Counted from the stretch's first letter, positions 7,663-16,588 are shown. The stretch: 64,000 nucleotides of DNA from Marinobacter salicampi (GCF_011074795.1 NZ_JAAMPF010000006.1:1-64000); one strand, 5' to 3'. Notes: generated by a model not told the origin, from the letters alone. Numbers and translations are program-made.

Positions 7663-9429
7663 TCAGTGGCCGGTTGCCTTGCCAGCGCCACGCGGGTAGC
7701 GAACGCTTTCAACCAGTTCCTGAATTTCAACCGGAGGCTCTTCGGTCGCGTTGGAGACAATGAAGGCAACAGCAAAGTTGATCATTGCACCTACCGCGCC
7801 AAAGGACAGCGGCGAAATCCCTAGTAGCCAGTTATCAGGCGTGTTCGCCAGATTGTTGGTGCCAGGAATGAAGAACCAGCCAAGGAAGATGAAGATATAG
7901 ACCAAGGTTGAGATAAGGCCAGCCAGCATACCTGCGATGGCGCCCTTATTGTTCACACGCTTGGAGAAGATACCCATCATCAGAGCCGGGAACAGCGACG
8001 CTGCTGCGATACCGAAGGCCAGTGCGACTACCTGTGCTGCGAACCCGGGAGGATTCGCCCCCAAATAAGTGGCCAACGCAATCGCGACACCCATTGAAAT
8101 CCGCGCCGCGAGCAGTTCCCCCTTATCCGATATGTTGGGGTTGATCGCACCCTTGATAAGGTCGTGGCTGACCGCCGACGAGATTGCCAGCAGAAGTCCC
8201 GCTGCCGTAGACAAGGCTGCCGCCAGACCACCCGCTGCAATCAGACCGATAACCCAGCCTGGCAGGTTGGCGATCTCCGGGTTGGCAAGAACCAGGATGT
8301 CGTTATTGTAGTTGAATTCATTGCCTTCCCAGCCGCGGGCTTCAGCGGTGGGCTCAAACTCTTCGGTGTCGTTGTAGTGCTGGATACGGCCATCGTTGTT
8401 CTTGTCTTCGAACTGGATCAGGCCTGTAACTTCCCACTCACGTATCCATTGGGGGCGTTCTTCGTATTCGATAGCCTGGGCTTCCGGTCCATCAGGGTAG
8501 ATGGTGGTCATCAGGTTCAGCCGAGCCATGGACGCTACGGCAGGAGCCGTCAGGTACAGCAGGGCGATAAAGACCAGTGCCCAGCCAGCGGACCAGCGAG
8601 CATCAGCCACTTTAGGTACGGTGAAGAATCGGATGATTACGTGAGGAAGACCAGCAGTACCGATCATCAGGGACAGGGTGAACAGCACCATGTTCAGTTT
8701 ATTGTCCACGTCCGCAGTGTAATCCCGGAAGCCAAGGGCAGTAATAACTTCGTCCAGCTTCTCAAGCAGCGGTACACCAGACTCTACGTGGGTCGAGAAT
8801 AGGCCCAGGGGAGGAATGGGGTTGCCGGTGAGCTGAAGCGAAATGAACACGGCTGGAATTGTGTAGGCAATGATCAGGACACAGTACTGGGCCACCTGCG
8901 TGTAGGTGATCCCTTTCATGCCACCCAATACGGCGTAGATGAAGACAACGATGGCGGCAATGATCAGGCCGGTTGTGGCGTCGACCTCAAGGAAGCGGGA
9001 GAAAGCCACGCCAGCGCCGGCCATTTGGCCGATTACGTAGGTGATGGATGCCGCAAGCAGGCAGGCAACAGCCACGAAGCGCGCGTTTCTGCTATAGAAG
9101 CGATCACCGATAAACTCGGGTACCGTGAACTTACCGAATTTACGCAGGTAAGGCGCAAGCAGCATGGCCAGCAGCACGTAGCCGCCGGTCCAACCCATGA
9201 GGAACGTCGAGTTGGCATAACCACCAGCTGCGATAAGCCCTGCCATGGAGATAAAGGAGGCTGCGGACATCCAGTCGGCGCCGATAGCCATCCCGTTGGT
9301 AACCGGGTGGATACCACCGCCGGCAACGTAGAAATCGCTGGTGGAACCGGCTTTGGCCCAGATAGCGATAGCGATGTAGAGAGCAAAGGAGCCGCCTACG
9401 AATAGCAGGTTAATATAGAACTGATCCAT
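7663..9429 (-). CDS. Na+/solute symporter, acetate permease-like (VC_2705 type)
   Basis: A 588-residue inner-membrane carrier of the sodium:solute symporter family with about 13 hydrophobic segments and family motifs such as GADWMSAASF and FIYAVLGGMKGIT. The family imports acetate and other short carboxylates with Na+. A long hydrophilic insert (about 300-375) between transmembrane segments carries an EF-hand-like loop at 342-353 (DKNNDGRIQHYN). The gene follows a DUF4212 gene by 5 bp and ends before a terminator. Placement beside a CrbS-type kinase suggests acetate or a related substrate, but the substrate is not proven by sequence. Confidence 0.9.
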   Translation of the reverse strand: MDQFYINLLFVGGSFALYIAIAIWAKAGSTSDFYVAGGGIHPVTNGMAIGADWMSAASFISMAGLIAAGGYANSTFLMGWTGGYVLLAMLLAPYLRKFGKFTVPEFIGDRFYSRNARFVAVACLLAASITYVIGQMAGAGVAFSRFLEVDATTGLIIAAIVVFIYAVLGGMKGITYTQVAQYCVLIIAYTIPAVFISLQLTGNPIPPLGLFSTHVESGVPLLEKLDEVITALGFRDYTADVDNKLNMVLFTLSLMIGTAGLPHVIIRFFTVPKVADARWSAGWALVFIALLYLTAPAVASMARLNLMTTIYPDGPEAQAIEYEERPQWIREWEVTGLIQFEDKNNDGRIQHYNDTEEFEPTAEARGWEGNEFNYNNDILVLANPEIANLPGWVIGLIAAGGLAAALSTAAGLLLAISSAVSHDLIKGAINPNISDKGELLAARISMGVAIALATYLGANPPGFAAQVVALAFGIAAASLFPALMMGIFSKRVNNKGAIAGMLAGLISTLVYIFIFLGWFFIPGTNNLANTPDNWLLGISPLSFGAVGAMINFAVAFIVSNATEEPPVEIQELVESVRYPRGAGKATGH

Positions 9430-9434
9430 GGCGG

Positions 9435-9698
9435 TTATTCCTCGTCCAGGCCGAATTTTTTATCCAGCGTGTTCATTCTCCAGGCATAGAAGAAGATCAG
9501 GCCGATGAAGGTCAGTATTGAGCCCTGTTGTGCAAACCAGAAGCCCAGGTCAGTGCCTCCAATGGGGATGCCTGAAAGAAATGGACGGAACAGAATGGCG
9601 CATCCGTAGGATACGAATGCCCAGATGGCCATGCTGCCCACGATCAGGCGCAGGTTGGCCTTCCAGTATTCAACGGCGTTACTCGGTATATCCGACAT
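9435..9698 (-). CDS. DUF4212 small symporter subunit
   Basis: An 87-residue protein with two membrane segments (about 18-38 and 55-75), of the DUF4212 family that regularly precedes VC_2705-type symporters and is thought to be their small partner. The motif YWKANLRL near the N terminus is typical. A good ribosome site CTGGAG (9705-9710, six bases from the ATG) marks the start. It is the first gene of a two-gene operon with the symporter. Confidence 0.9.
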   Translation of the reverse strand: MSDIPSNAVEYWKANLRLIVGSMAIWAFVSYGCAILFRPFLSGIPIGGTDLGFWFAQQGSILTFIGLIFFYAWRMNTLDKKFGLDEE

Positions 9699-9933
9699 AA
9701 TACTCTCCAGCTTTGTTGTTTTTCAGTCGGGACGTGTCACATACGTTTTGCTCGAAAAAAGCTTCTTATTCGATTTGCTTCTTTCGTTTTTCACCCACTT
9801 AGACTTTACAGTCCAGCAACATTAAGGATATTGGCAAAAGGTCTAATCTTTCCCCCCAATATCAGTTAACTACGGAGATTTTTGAAGGTTGGGATGAGCC
9901 CGCACGGCAGTGGTGGGTTGGGCTGGCAGGGGT
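9699..9933 (-). promoter_or_regulatory. upstream region of the symporter operon
   Basis: A 235-bp region without genes between the exonuclease gene and the symporter operon, all on the minus strand. It is clearly more A/T-rich (about 9750-9850) than its surroundings, as expected for a regulated promoter. I see no confident -35/-10 pair and no clear terminator for the exonuclease gene. If the CrbS-type kinase controls this operon, the binding site of its regulator should be here. Confidence 0.45.
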
Positions 9934-10641
9934 TCACTGACGGTGCAGGGCTTTCAGGCGTCGGTGGTATCGCATTCTCTCCATAACTTGCTCGAGGATG
10001 GTGAGATCATTCTTGAGGGCCCGGTTCAGGGCTATTAACGAAAGCTCGGCGGTAGCCAGTGCGTCGGCAGCGGCATGGTGCCGCTCGCTGACCTCCAGGG
10101 CACAGTGCTCCGCCCAGTTGTCGAGCCGGCCGCCCCCTTTGGGCGCGTCATTGAGCAGCGCGGGCATCAGGTCGGCTACATCGAGCCAGATGTGAGGCTC
10201 CTTGTAGCCAAGGGTCTGTTTCAGGGTTTTCTCAAGAAATTTCTGGTCGAAATCAGAATGAAAGGCGAGTATCGGGTCACCATTCATCCATTCCAGCAGG
10301 TAAAGCAGCGCATCTTCGGTCTCGTGGCCCCGCACCAACGCTTCGGGACCAATGCCATGGATCAAAACGGTCTCGCTGATGTCCAGCTCCGGTCGTCTTA
10401 AAATCAGGTCGAACTGATCCCGAAGCGGAATCTGAAGACAGTCGATGGCGACTGCGCCGATGGCGATGACGTGGTCTTTGGACGGGTTGAGTCCTGTCAT
10501 CTCCAGATCCAGCACTACCATACGCAGCTGGCTCAGCTCAGGCAGTACGCCCAGGCGTTTGGGCATGGGCAGGTGCGCCAGGTCATGATGAGCTTCAACG
10601 CTGCCCCTGCGACTGATCCATTCCTTGATCTGTTCAAACAT
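9934..10641 (-). CDS. DEDDh 3'-5' exonuclease (DnaQ-like)
   Basis: A 235-residue protein of the DNA polymerase III epsilon superfamily. All four catalytic acids and the His are visible: Asp and Glu in LDLEMTG, Asp in HSDFDQKF, and His/Asp in HHAAADAL. It is not DnaQ itself, being an extra exonuclease often found next to the cNMP/CBS/DUF294 gene in pseudomonads. I take the ATG at 10641; a TTG at 10656 would overlap the upstream stop and add five residues, and neither start has a strong ribosome site. It is probably co-transcribed with the preceding gene (11-bp gap). Confidence 0.88.
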   Translation of the reverse strand: MFEQIKEWISRRGSVEAHHDLAHLPMPKRLGVLPELSQLRMVVLDLEMTGLNPSKDHVIAIGAVAIDCLQIPLRDQFDLILRRPELDISETVLIHGIGPEALVRGHETEDALLYLLEWMNGDPILAFHSDFDQKFLEKTLKQTLGYKEPHIWLDVADLMPALLNDAPKGGGRLDNWAEHCALEVSERHHAAADALATAELSLIALNRALKNDLTILEQVMERMRYHRRLKALHRQ

Positions 10642-10652
10642 AATACCGGTGC

Positions 10653-12566
10653 TCAAAGAAGATAGGTGGTCTCAAGTTTCTGCTGCAGGCGCTGCGCCTG
10701 CCTGAACGACTCCCGCAGGATACGCTTGTCCAGGGGGTTGAGGTCGTCCGGATTTATATAGTTGCTAAGGGGCAGACCTTTTTCCAATTGCTCTTGGTGT
10801 GCCCTCATACGCAAGGCCTGGATCAGACTGTAGGCCTCTTTCCAGGCGTTGGCGTCCTTTCGGTCGAAAATACCTTTCACCGCCAGCCGGTCCATACGTT
10901 CGAGCGTGTTGGGTTCGCCTATGCCATTGGCAAGGGCAAATACCCGGGCTGCCTCGACAAACGGGGACAGCCCCTGACGCTTTAGATCCAGGGTGTGCTT
11001 CCCACCATCCGGTGCCCAGCGGAATGTCCGGAACATGGTCAGGGGCGGTCTGCGCGTGACTGCGTTACCTGCCAGCATCTTCTGGAACAGGGCATTTTTG
11101 CGTATGCGCCCGACAATTCTCTCAAGCAGGGCTTCCAGAGGCTCCCTGGGGCCATAAACGGCTCGCATATCAAGAAATATTGATGAGTAAACAAGATTTT
11201 GAGGAGTGGAGGAATCGATGAACCGGATAAACCAGTCATCCCACTCATCGCTGCTCAGGCATAGTTTCGGGTTGCTGGCCATGATGTTGCCCTTGCAAAG
11301 CGTAAAGCCGCACTCCGCCAGCTCCTGGGTTACCGTTTCGGCAAAGGGCAGGAGTTTTTGTCGAACCTGATCTTCGGTCATGCCCTCAGGCGTCTGGAAC
11401 AGTATGCCGTTGTCCTGGTCCGTCAGCAGGGTCTGTTCCTGCCGGCCTTCGCTTCCGAAGGTGAGCCAGGTAAAGGCGATGCCCGGATCGTGCTTTTTCA
11501 GGTTCAACTCCAGTACCCGCCGCACTGTAACGTCATTAAGAGTGGTGATTATTTTTACCACCTGTCCGGAGTCCGCACCGTGGGCAAGCATGGTGTCAAC
11601 CAGGCGGGAAACCTGGCTACGCAGGCTAACCAGGGTTCGAAGATGCGAGGCTGTACCGATGGTCCGGGCCAGATGAACCAGGTCGACCCGCTGCAACGAG
11701 AACAGGTCCCGTTCGGAAACAACGCCGATCAGATGCTGGCCTTCATCCACTACGCACAGGTGGGCGAAATGATGCTCGGCCATCAGCAGCGCTGCGTCAA
11801 ATGCACGGTCAGAGGCGGGCAGGCAGCAGGGATCGGGTGTCATCACCTGGCTTACCGGGGCATCCAGGCTGGCCTGGTCTTCCGCCACCATGGTGCGCAG
11901 ATCCCGAAGGGTGAAAATGCCGATCGGATGCCGGTTCTGGTCGGTAATGACCATGCTACCGACATTGTTCTCATGCATCCGTGCGACTACCTTGCGAACC
12001 GGCAGGTCCGGCGAGCAGACAATTGGGTTGCGCAGGGCGTAGCGTTCCAGGGGCGTGTCGAGGCTGGTGCTGGGGCTTATTGAGGCCATGGCGCCGGACT
12101 GAATATGCCGGTTAACCTGATCAAGCAGACTGCTCACCCCCCGCAGGCAAAAGTCACGGAACGATTCGCTCTCGGAAAACAGCGTAACAAAGCTGCTGTG
12201 TTCCAGACTCAGGCAAAAGGTGTCGCCGGAGGCCCGGTGGAGCGTTCGGGTCGAACGTTCGCCAATCAGTGCGGCAAGGGGAAAACACTCGCCCTGGCTG
12301 ATTTCGAAGGTAGTCTCCAGCTTGCCATCATTGGGGTTGACCCGTTCACCCTGGATACGACCCTGTTTGACCATGTTAAAGGTTTTTACCGGGCCATCGT
12401 CCGGCGACAGCACCACATCCCCATCGGCATAGAACCTGAGCACGGAGTTCTCGGCAAAGTGTGCCAGATGGGTCTCGTCCATGTTGGAAAAAGGCGCATG
12501 CTCCCTGAGAAACGACATGATGGCGCGAATGTTCTGGGGCCGTGCTTCAGAGCTGTTGATTTCCAT
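10653..12566 (-). CDS. cNMP-binding/CBS/DUF294 nucleotidyltransferase-like protein
   Basis: A 637-residue multidomain protein. Order: cyclic nucleotide-binding-like domain (about 20-140), two CBS repeats (about 160-290), DUF294 putative nucleotidyltransferase with GSEGRQEQ and TDQDN (about 350-400), and a DUF294 C-terminal helical domain. The nucleotidyltransferase part resembles the GlnD head domain; the substrate is unknown. The start is set at the ATG at 12566, giving the usual N terminus; upstream in-frame alternatives run into the divergent promoter region. No strong ribosome site is visible. It pairs with the exonuclease downstream, and this pair next to an acetate-type symporter also occurs in Pseudomonas. 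Confidence 0.88.
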   Translation of the reverse strand: MEINSSEARPQNIRAIMSFLREHAPFSNMDETHLAHFAENSVLRFYADGDVVLSPDDGPVKTFNMVKQGRIQGERVNPNDGKLETTFEISQGECFPLAALIGERSTRTLHRASGDTFCLSLEHSSFVTLFSESESFRDFCLRGVSSLLDQVNRHIQSGAMASISPSTSLDTPLERYALRNPIVCSPDLPVRKVVARMHENNVGSMVITDQNRHPIGIFTLRDLRTMVAEDQASLDAPVSQVMTPDPCCLPASDRAFDAALLMAEHHFAHLCVVDEGQHLIGVVSERDLFSLQRVDLVHLARTIGTASHLRTLVSLRSQVSRLVDTMLAHGADSGQVVKIITTLNDVTVRRVLELNLKKHDPGIAFTWLTFGSEGRQEQTLLTDQDNGILFQTPEGMTEDQVRQKLLPFAETVTQELAECGFTLCKGNIMASNPKLCLSSDEWDDWFIRFIDSSTPQNLVYSSIFLDMRAVYGPREPLEALLERIVGRIRKNALFQKMLAGNAVTRRPPLTMFRTFRWAPDGGKHTLDLKRQGLSPFVEAARVFALANGIGEPNTLERMDRLAVKGIFDRKDANAWKEAYSLIQALRMRAHQEQLEKGLPLSNYINPDDLNPLDKRILRESFRQAQRLQQKLETTYLL

Positions 12567-12714
12567 AAAACGATGCCGGTTCAGAGTGTGTATAGTGAGT
12601 GTAGCCCAGACCGTGAGGGCCGGCAGTGCCACAGGTCAACGCCCTGTTCATTTGCTTTATGGGCCCGGCCAGCAATGGTACAGTTTTCTTTCACCCGTGC
12701 TACCAGACGACGCC

Positions 12715-13296
12715 ATGACCACCAAAGACGAGCGGCTGAGTTTCCTCGAGGAAATGCAGGACGTCCGCAGAATCCGAAAGCCCAATCGAGCTGACATCAA
12801 GGTGCCGAAAGAGCTGACGCCCGGCCATCTTGAGCGGCAACGGGCAGCTATGGATCAGCCCCTACGTGACCGCAATCCTCTGACGTCTGATACCGTGGAT
12901 CCACTGACAGCCAACGATATTCTGAGCTGGCAGCGGACCGGCGTTCAGCACGGGGTGTTTCGTAAGCTCAAACAGGGGCAATACCCGATCGAAGCACGGC
13001 TGGATCTTCATCGAATGAAAGTCGAAGAGGCGCGCCGGGAAGTGTTCGGCTTCGTGCAGGACTGTGTCCAATACGGTGTGCGTTCCGTTATTATTCTACA
13101 CGGCAAAGGTGAGCGTAACCCGGATGGCATTGCCCAGCTCAAGAGCTATCTCGCCAAATGGCTGCCGGAGCTGGACGAGGTTCTGGCCTTTCACTCAGCC
13201 CAGCGTCATCACGGTGGTACCGGCGCGGTCTACGTAATGATCAGGAAAAGCGACGAGCATAAAAAGCGCAATCGGGAATTGCACGAGGGCGGTTAG
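12715..13296 (+). CDS. Smr domain protein (SmrA-like)
   Basis: A 193-residue protein with an N-terminal charged region and a C-terminal Smr domain (about 105-185) showing LDLHRM, HGKGER and GGTGAVYV, the motifs of the MutS2-type small nuclease domain. Members cut DNA or RNA; the target here is unknown. The start is the ATG at 12715; the reading frame stays open further upstream but that part overlaps the divergent gene and is not conserved-looking. It faces the DUF294 gene across about 148 bp that must hold both promoters. Confidence 0.85.
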   Translation: MTTKDERLSFLEEMQDVRRIRKPNRADIKVPKELTPGHLERQRAAMDQPLRDRNPLTSDTVDPLTANDILSWQRTGVQHGVFRKLKQGQYPIEARLDLHRMKVEEARREVFGFVQDCVQYGVRSVIILHGKGERNPDGIAQLKSYLAKWLPELDEVLAFHSAQRHHGGTGAVYVMIRKSDEHKKRNRELHEGG

Positions 13297-13388
13297 ACCG
13301 ACCGCTTGTGCTGACATCTGTGTCCGATGACCAGGATCTGAAGCCCGCTGAGCTTATTTGACGACCGATCCGTATCTGGAGGCAGTCT

Positions 13389-13583
13389 GTGAAAACCGTT
13401 TTCGCAATTTTATTGACGACTGTGACCCTGGCAGGCTGCCAGAACCGGACCGTATGGGAAGATAACGGGAGGCTGGAGCAGGCGACAGAAGAAAGGAAGA
13501 TATGGGACGCAGAGGGCCAGATGGACTCTGGCGGTGAGCGGACCTTCTGGAAGAACAGGGAAGGCGAGGACGTTATCAAGTAA
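13389..13583 (+). CDS. small putative lipoprotein
   Basis: A 64-residue protein with a signal peptide and lipobox LAGC (Cys17), so the mature protein would be about 48 residues and lipid-anchored. The mature part is strongly hydrophilic with repeated Trp-containing short segments (TVWEDNGR, KIWDAEGQ, TFWKNREG), which read like three degenerate copies of one unit. The GTG start at 13389 is supported by GGAGG at 13378-13382. I do not recognise a family. It sits alone 28 bp before mtnB and could share its transcript. Confidence 0.7.
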   Translation: MKTVFAILLTTVTLAGCQNRTVWEDNGRLEQATEERKIWDAEGQMDSGGERTFWKNREGEDVIK

Positions 13584-13611
13584 CTTGTACCACTAAAGCA
13601 GGAAACATTTC

Positions 13612-14247
13612 GTGTTTGATTCAGCCCGCTTTGCCCTGGCTGCCCAGGAAATCATTGATGCCGGGGTTTTCCTCTACGGTCGGGGCTGGTCCCCGGCCAC
13701 TAGCAGCAATTATTCGGCAAGAATCGACGACAGTCACATAGCGATTACGGTGTCGGGACGCCATAAAGGCCAGCTGGGCGCAGGGGACGTGATGGTGGTG
13801 GATCTGAACGGAGACCCGGTGCTCAGTAACTCACGCTCATCGGCTGAAACCCGGCTCCATACGGTTCTCTACGACATTTTCCCGAGAGTGGGCGCCGTGC
13901 TTCACACCCATTCGGTCAAGGCGACAGTGCTGAGTCGTCTTGTGCCAGCTGACGAGGATCTGGTGTTGGACGGTTACGAGCTCCAGAAAGCCTTTAGTGG
14001 AGTGACCGGCGTAACGACACACGAATCGAAGCTCAATGTCCCGGTATTCGATAATACCCAGGACATAAATGCTCTCGCCGGGCATACCCGCGAGTGGTTC
14101 CGCGCGCACCCGGATCAGCCCGGGTACCTCATTCGCGGTCACGGGCTTTATACCTGGGGAGAGACCATGGCAGACTGCCTGAGACATGTGGAGGCGTTTG
14201 AATTCCTATTCGAGTGCGAACTTGAAATCATGAGGGTGCGGCGATGA
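13612..14247 (+). CDS. mtnB: methylthioribulose-1-phosphate dehydratase
   Basis: A 211-residue class II aldolase-fold enzyme that dehydrates 5-methylthioribulose-1-phosphate in the methionine salvage pathway. Zinc ligands are visible in LHTHS and in the later GHGLYTWG. Length matches the family. The start is a GTG with AGGA upstream. It overlaps mtnD by 4 bp (ATGA), and mtnD overlaps mtnC in the same way, so the three enzymes are made together. mtnA and a MtnK or MtnP enzyme are not in the window. Confidence 0.93.
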   Translation: MFDSARFALAAQEIIDAGVFLYGRGWSPATSSNYSARIDDSHIAITVSGRHKGQLGAGDVMVVDLNGDPVLSNSRSSAETRLHTVLYDIFPRVGAVLHTHSVKATVLSRLVPADEDLVLDGYELQKAFSGVTGVTTHESKLNVPVFDNTQDINALAGHTREWFRAHPDQPGYLIRGHGLYTWGETMADCLRHVEAFEFLFECELEIMRVRR

Positions 14248-14804
14248 CAACCTTGAGTATCTACAAGCAGGACAGGCCCGAGGCTCCCCGGAAAGTGACC
14301 GCGGACCCGGCAGAGATTTCGCAGCTGCTGGCTGAACGGAATATCCGATTCGAGCAGTGGCCGACACGCCAGCTGGCTGCGGACGCATCCCAGGAGCAGG
14401 TTCTTGAGGCATACTGCGAGGAAGTCGAAGCGCTGAAAGCAGATTGTGGTTTTCAGACGGCGGACGTCATCAGCCTGAGCGCGGATAATCCCCAGAAGGG
14501 CGCGCTCAGGCAGAAATTCCTGGATGAACACATCCACAGTGAAGATGAGGTGCGGTTTTTCGTCCGTGGACAGGGGCTTTTTTATCTTCACCTTGGCGAC
14601 GAGGTCTATGCCGTGCTTTGCCAGCAGAATGACCTGATAAGCGTGCCCAACGGTACGCCGCACTGGTTTGACATGGGGCCGGAGCCGGAATTCACTTGTA
14701 TCCGGTTGTTTACCAATCCTGATGGCTGGGTCGCCCAATTTACTGGCGAAGACATCGCCAGCCGTCTGCCCCGCTACGAAAGCCTGGCGGGAGCCCCCCG
14801 ATGA
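14244..14804 (+). CDS. mtnD: acireductone dioxygenase
   Basis: A 186-residue cupin enzyme acting on the acireductone intermediate of methionine salvage. Metal ligands are visible as HIH, the Glu in EDEVRFF and the His in PHWFD. With Fe the family yields the keto acid precursor of methionine; with Ni it gives an off-pathway product with CO. The gene overlaps mtnB and mtnC by 4 bp on either side. Confidence 0.95.
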   Translation: MTTLSIYKQDRPEAPRKVTADPAEISQLLAERNIRFEQWPTRQLAADASQEQVLEAYCEEVEALKADCGFQTADVISLSADNPQKGALRQKFLDEHIHSEDEVRFFVRGQGLFYLHLGDEVYAVLCQQNDLISVPNGTPHWFDMGPEPEFTCIRLFTNPDGWVAQFTGEDIASRLPRYESLAGAPR

Positions 14805-15493
14805 TCCGGGTCATACTGACGGATATCGAGGGCACCACCAGCTCTATCTCCTTTGTCCATGATGTGCTTTTTCCCTATGCCGCTGAGCACATGGGTGAAT
14901 TTGTAAAGGAGGGGTTCAAGGACGACCCGGCAGTACGTGAGCAGCTTGAGTTTGTGGCCGAGCGCTCTGGCGTCAGCGCCAACGACCTGGATGGACTGAT
15001 CGAGGTGCTGCAGACCTGGATCCGGGAAGACCGCAAGGAGACGCCACTCAAGGCGCTGCAGGGGATGATCTGGCAACAGGGCTATCAGACCGGTGCTTTT
15101 CATGGCCATGTCTATGAGGACGCTGCAGAGTGCCTGCGGGAGTGGCACGACCGGGGTCTGCGACTCTACGTCTATTCCTCTGGCTCGGTAAAGGCCCAGA
15201 AGCTGATTTTCGGGCACAGCGAGTGTGGTGACCTGACACCCTTTTTCAGCGGTTATTTTGATACCCGGGTAGGGCCCAAGCGTGACCCTGAGTCCTACCG
15301 CAACATAGTGGATCAGCTTGGTGTCGAGCCGGAAACGGTCTTGTTCCTGTCCGACATTGAGGCAGAGCTGGAAGCAGCCGAGACTGTCGGCATGAGAACT
15401 GTCTGGCTCGTTCGCGAGGGGGCGAGGCCCGAAAGTTCCCGGGCCATCGCCCGCGATTTCCGGGAGGTTGATTCCCAGCTCCTGGCACGATGA
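14801..15493 (+). CDS. mtnC: enolase-phosphatase E1
   Basis: A 230-residue HAD-family enzyme that enolises and dephosphorylates diketo-methylthiopentyl-phosphate, making the substrate of MtnD. HAD motifs are present: LTDIEGTTSS at the N terminus (Asp8), the Ser of YVYSSGSV, and the late acidic motif LFLSDIEAEL. It ends the mtnB-mtnD-mtnC unit; 48 bp follow before the DUF3080 gene. Confidence 0.95.
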   Translation: MIRVILTDIEGTTSSISFVHDVLFPYAAEHMGEFVKEGFKDDPAVREQLEFVAERSGVSANDLDGLIEVLQTWIREDRKETPLKALQGMIWQQGYQTGAFHGHVYEDAAECLREWHDRGLRLYVYSSGSVKAQKLIFGHSECGDLTPFFSGYFDTRVGPKRDPESYRNIVDQLGVEPETVLFLSDIEAELEAAETVGMRTVWLVREGARPESSRAIARDFREVDSQLLAR

Positions 15494-15541
15494 CCGAGCG
15501 GCAGGGCGCCGGCCCATACCTGTTAGAAGCGAGAGGCCCGG

Positions 15542-16588
15542 ATGACCGTTAGCCGACCCCTGCTGGTGGTAGTTCTTGCGATTGCCCTTGGCGGCTGCGA
15601 CCCCTTTGACGGCCCTGAGTCGCTTATGGACGAGTATGTTGCCCGGACGGCGCGGGTGCTCGACCTTGAGGCGGAACTTTCCGTGCCGGCGCCCGTCCCA
15701 GGCATGCCCCGGCGGCGCCTGCGGCAGCTAGATGTCCCATCCCTGCAAATCGATATGCTGGGCTTCCTTTCGCTCTATGGCTGCCAGCTGCAGTTCGTTG
15801 TGGGCGAGCGAAACTCTGTGCTCGGTCGCGTCATGCAGCCCCTTAATCGACTCCGTTACGAGCTCAGATTCATTCAGGCCGCCCGTGACTGTGTTCCTGA
15901 GATTGATAACGAGGAACTGGCTCAAAGCGTGGCCGAGGCCGCTGACAGCAAGGAGCAGTCCCTGCCGGTCGTTATCTGGAACGCGACCTGGGGCGTTGAA
16001 GAAGTCGAGCCGTTGTTCACCCGTTCCAAAGGGTATCTTCCGGTAGACAGCACCGGAGTCACGACAGCAAGCCTGGGCCAGGATGTGAGACGGTTGAATG
16101 GTACGATCGAGGCGATCCTTGGTGGTCAGCTTGGGGAGGATTTGGGCTTTGTGGGGGCGATACACCAGCAATGGCAATCACAGCATCGGGCAGGACAGGT
16201 GCTGAACAGTGCCGCGCTGGCTACTGCCAGGCTGGAAGATGTCGCGGACCTGCTGGTCCAGCGCCTGGATGGCCGGCCGTTGTGCATTGGCGGCAAGGAA
16301 AATGAACAGGCCCGGATCGTCCGGTCCATGTTCTTCAGCATCTATATTGAAAAGGTGCAGTCCTATCTGGCTGACATTAGGCGGGCGCGCAATGAACTTT
16401 TGGAGCCGTTGTCAGAGCTTGCGAGCCTCCAGGCGGATGTGATGCCGGAAGCCTTCAAAGGGTTTCATGAGGAAGCACTTGAAGTCGATGGCGAAGGGAT
16501 CTGGCACCGGCTGGATCAGGCGACTGACCGCCATACCAGCGCCTGGCAGGACCTTCTGGACCAATGTGGCATGCGGCCCTCAGCCTAA
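15542..16588 (+). CDS. DUF3080 lipoprotein
   Basis: A 348-residue protein with a signal peptide and a lipobox ending at Cys19 (ALGGC), so it is probably lipid-anchored and periplasmic. The body matches my recollection of the DUF3080 family of gammaproteobacteria, which has no known function. It contains several scattered Cys. Its stop codon TAA (16586-16588) overlaps the stop TAG of the convergent ATPase gene (16585-16587), leaving no room for a separate terminator. Confidence 0.75.
   Translation: MTVSRPLLVVVLAIALGGCDPFDGPESLMDEYVARTARVLDLEAELSVPAPVPGMPRRRLRQLDVPSLQIDMLGFLSLYGCQLQFVVGERNSVLGRVMQPLNRLRYELRFIQAARDCVPEIDNEELAQSVAEAADSKEQSLPVVIWNATWGVEEVEPLFTRSKGYLPVDSTGVTTASLGQDVRRLNGTIEAILGGQLGEDLGFVGAIHQQWQSQHRAGQVLNSAALATARLEDVADLLVQRLDGRPLCIGGKENEQARIVRSMFFSIYIEKVQSYLADIRRARNELLEPLSELASLQADVMPEAFKGFHEEALEVDGEGIWHRLDQATDRHTSAWQDLLDQCGMRPSA

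Noticed and set aside
11358..12083. Plus-strand open frame of 241 codons opposite the CBS/DUF294 gene
   Set aside because: Shadow frame; the minus-strand protein has clear domains over the same bases.
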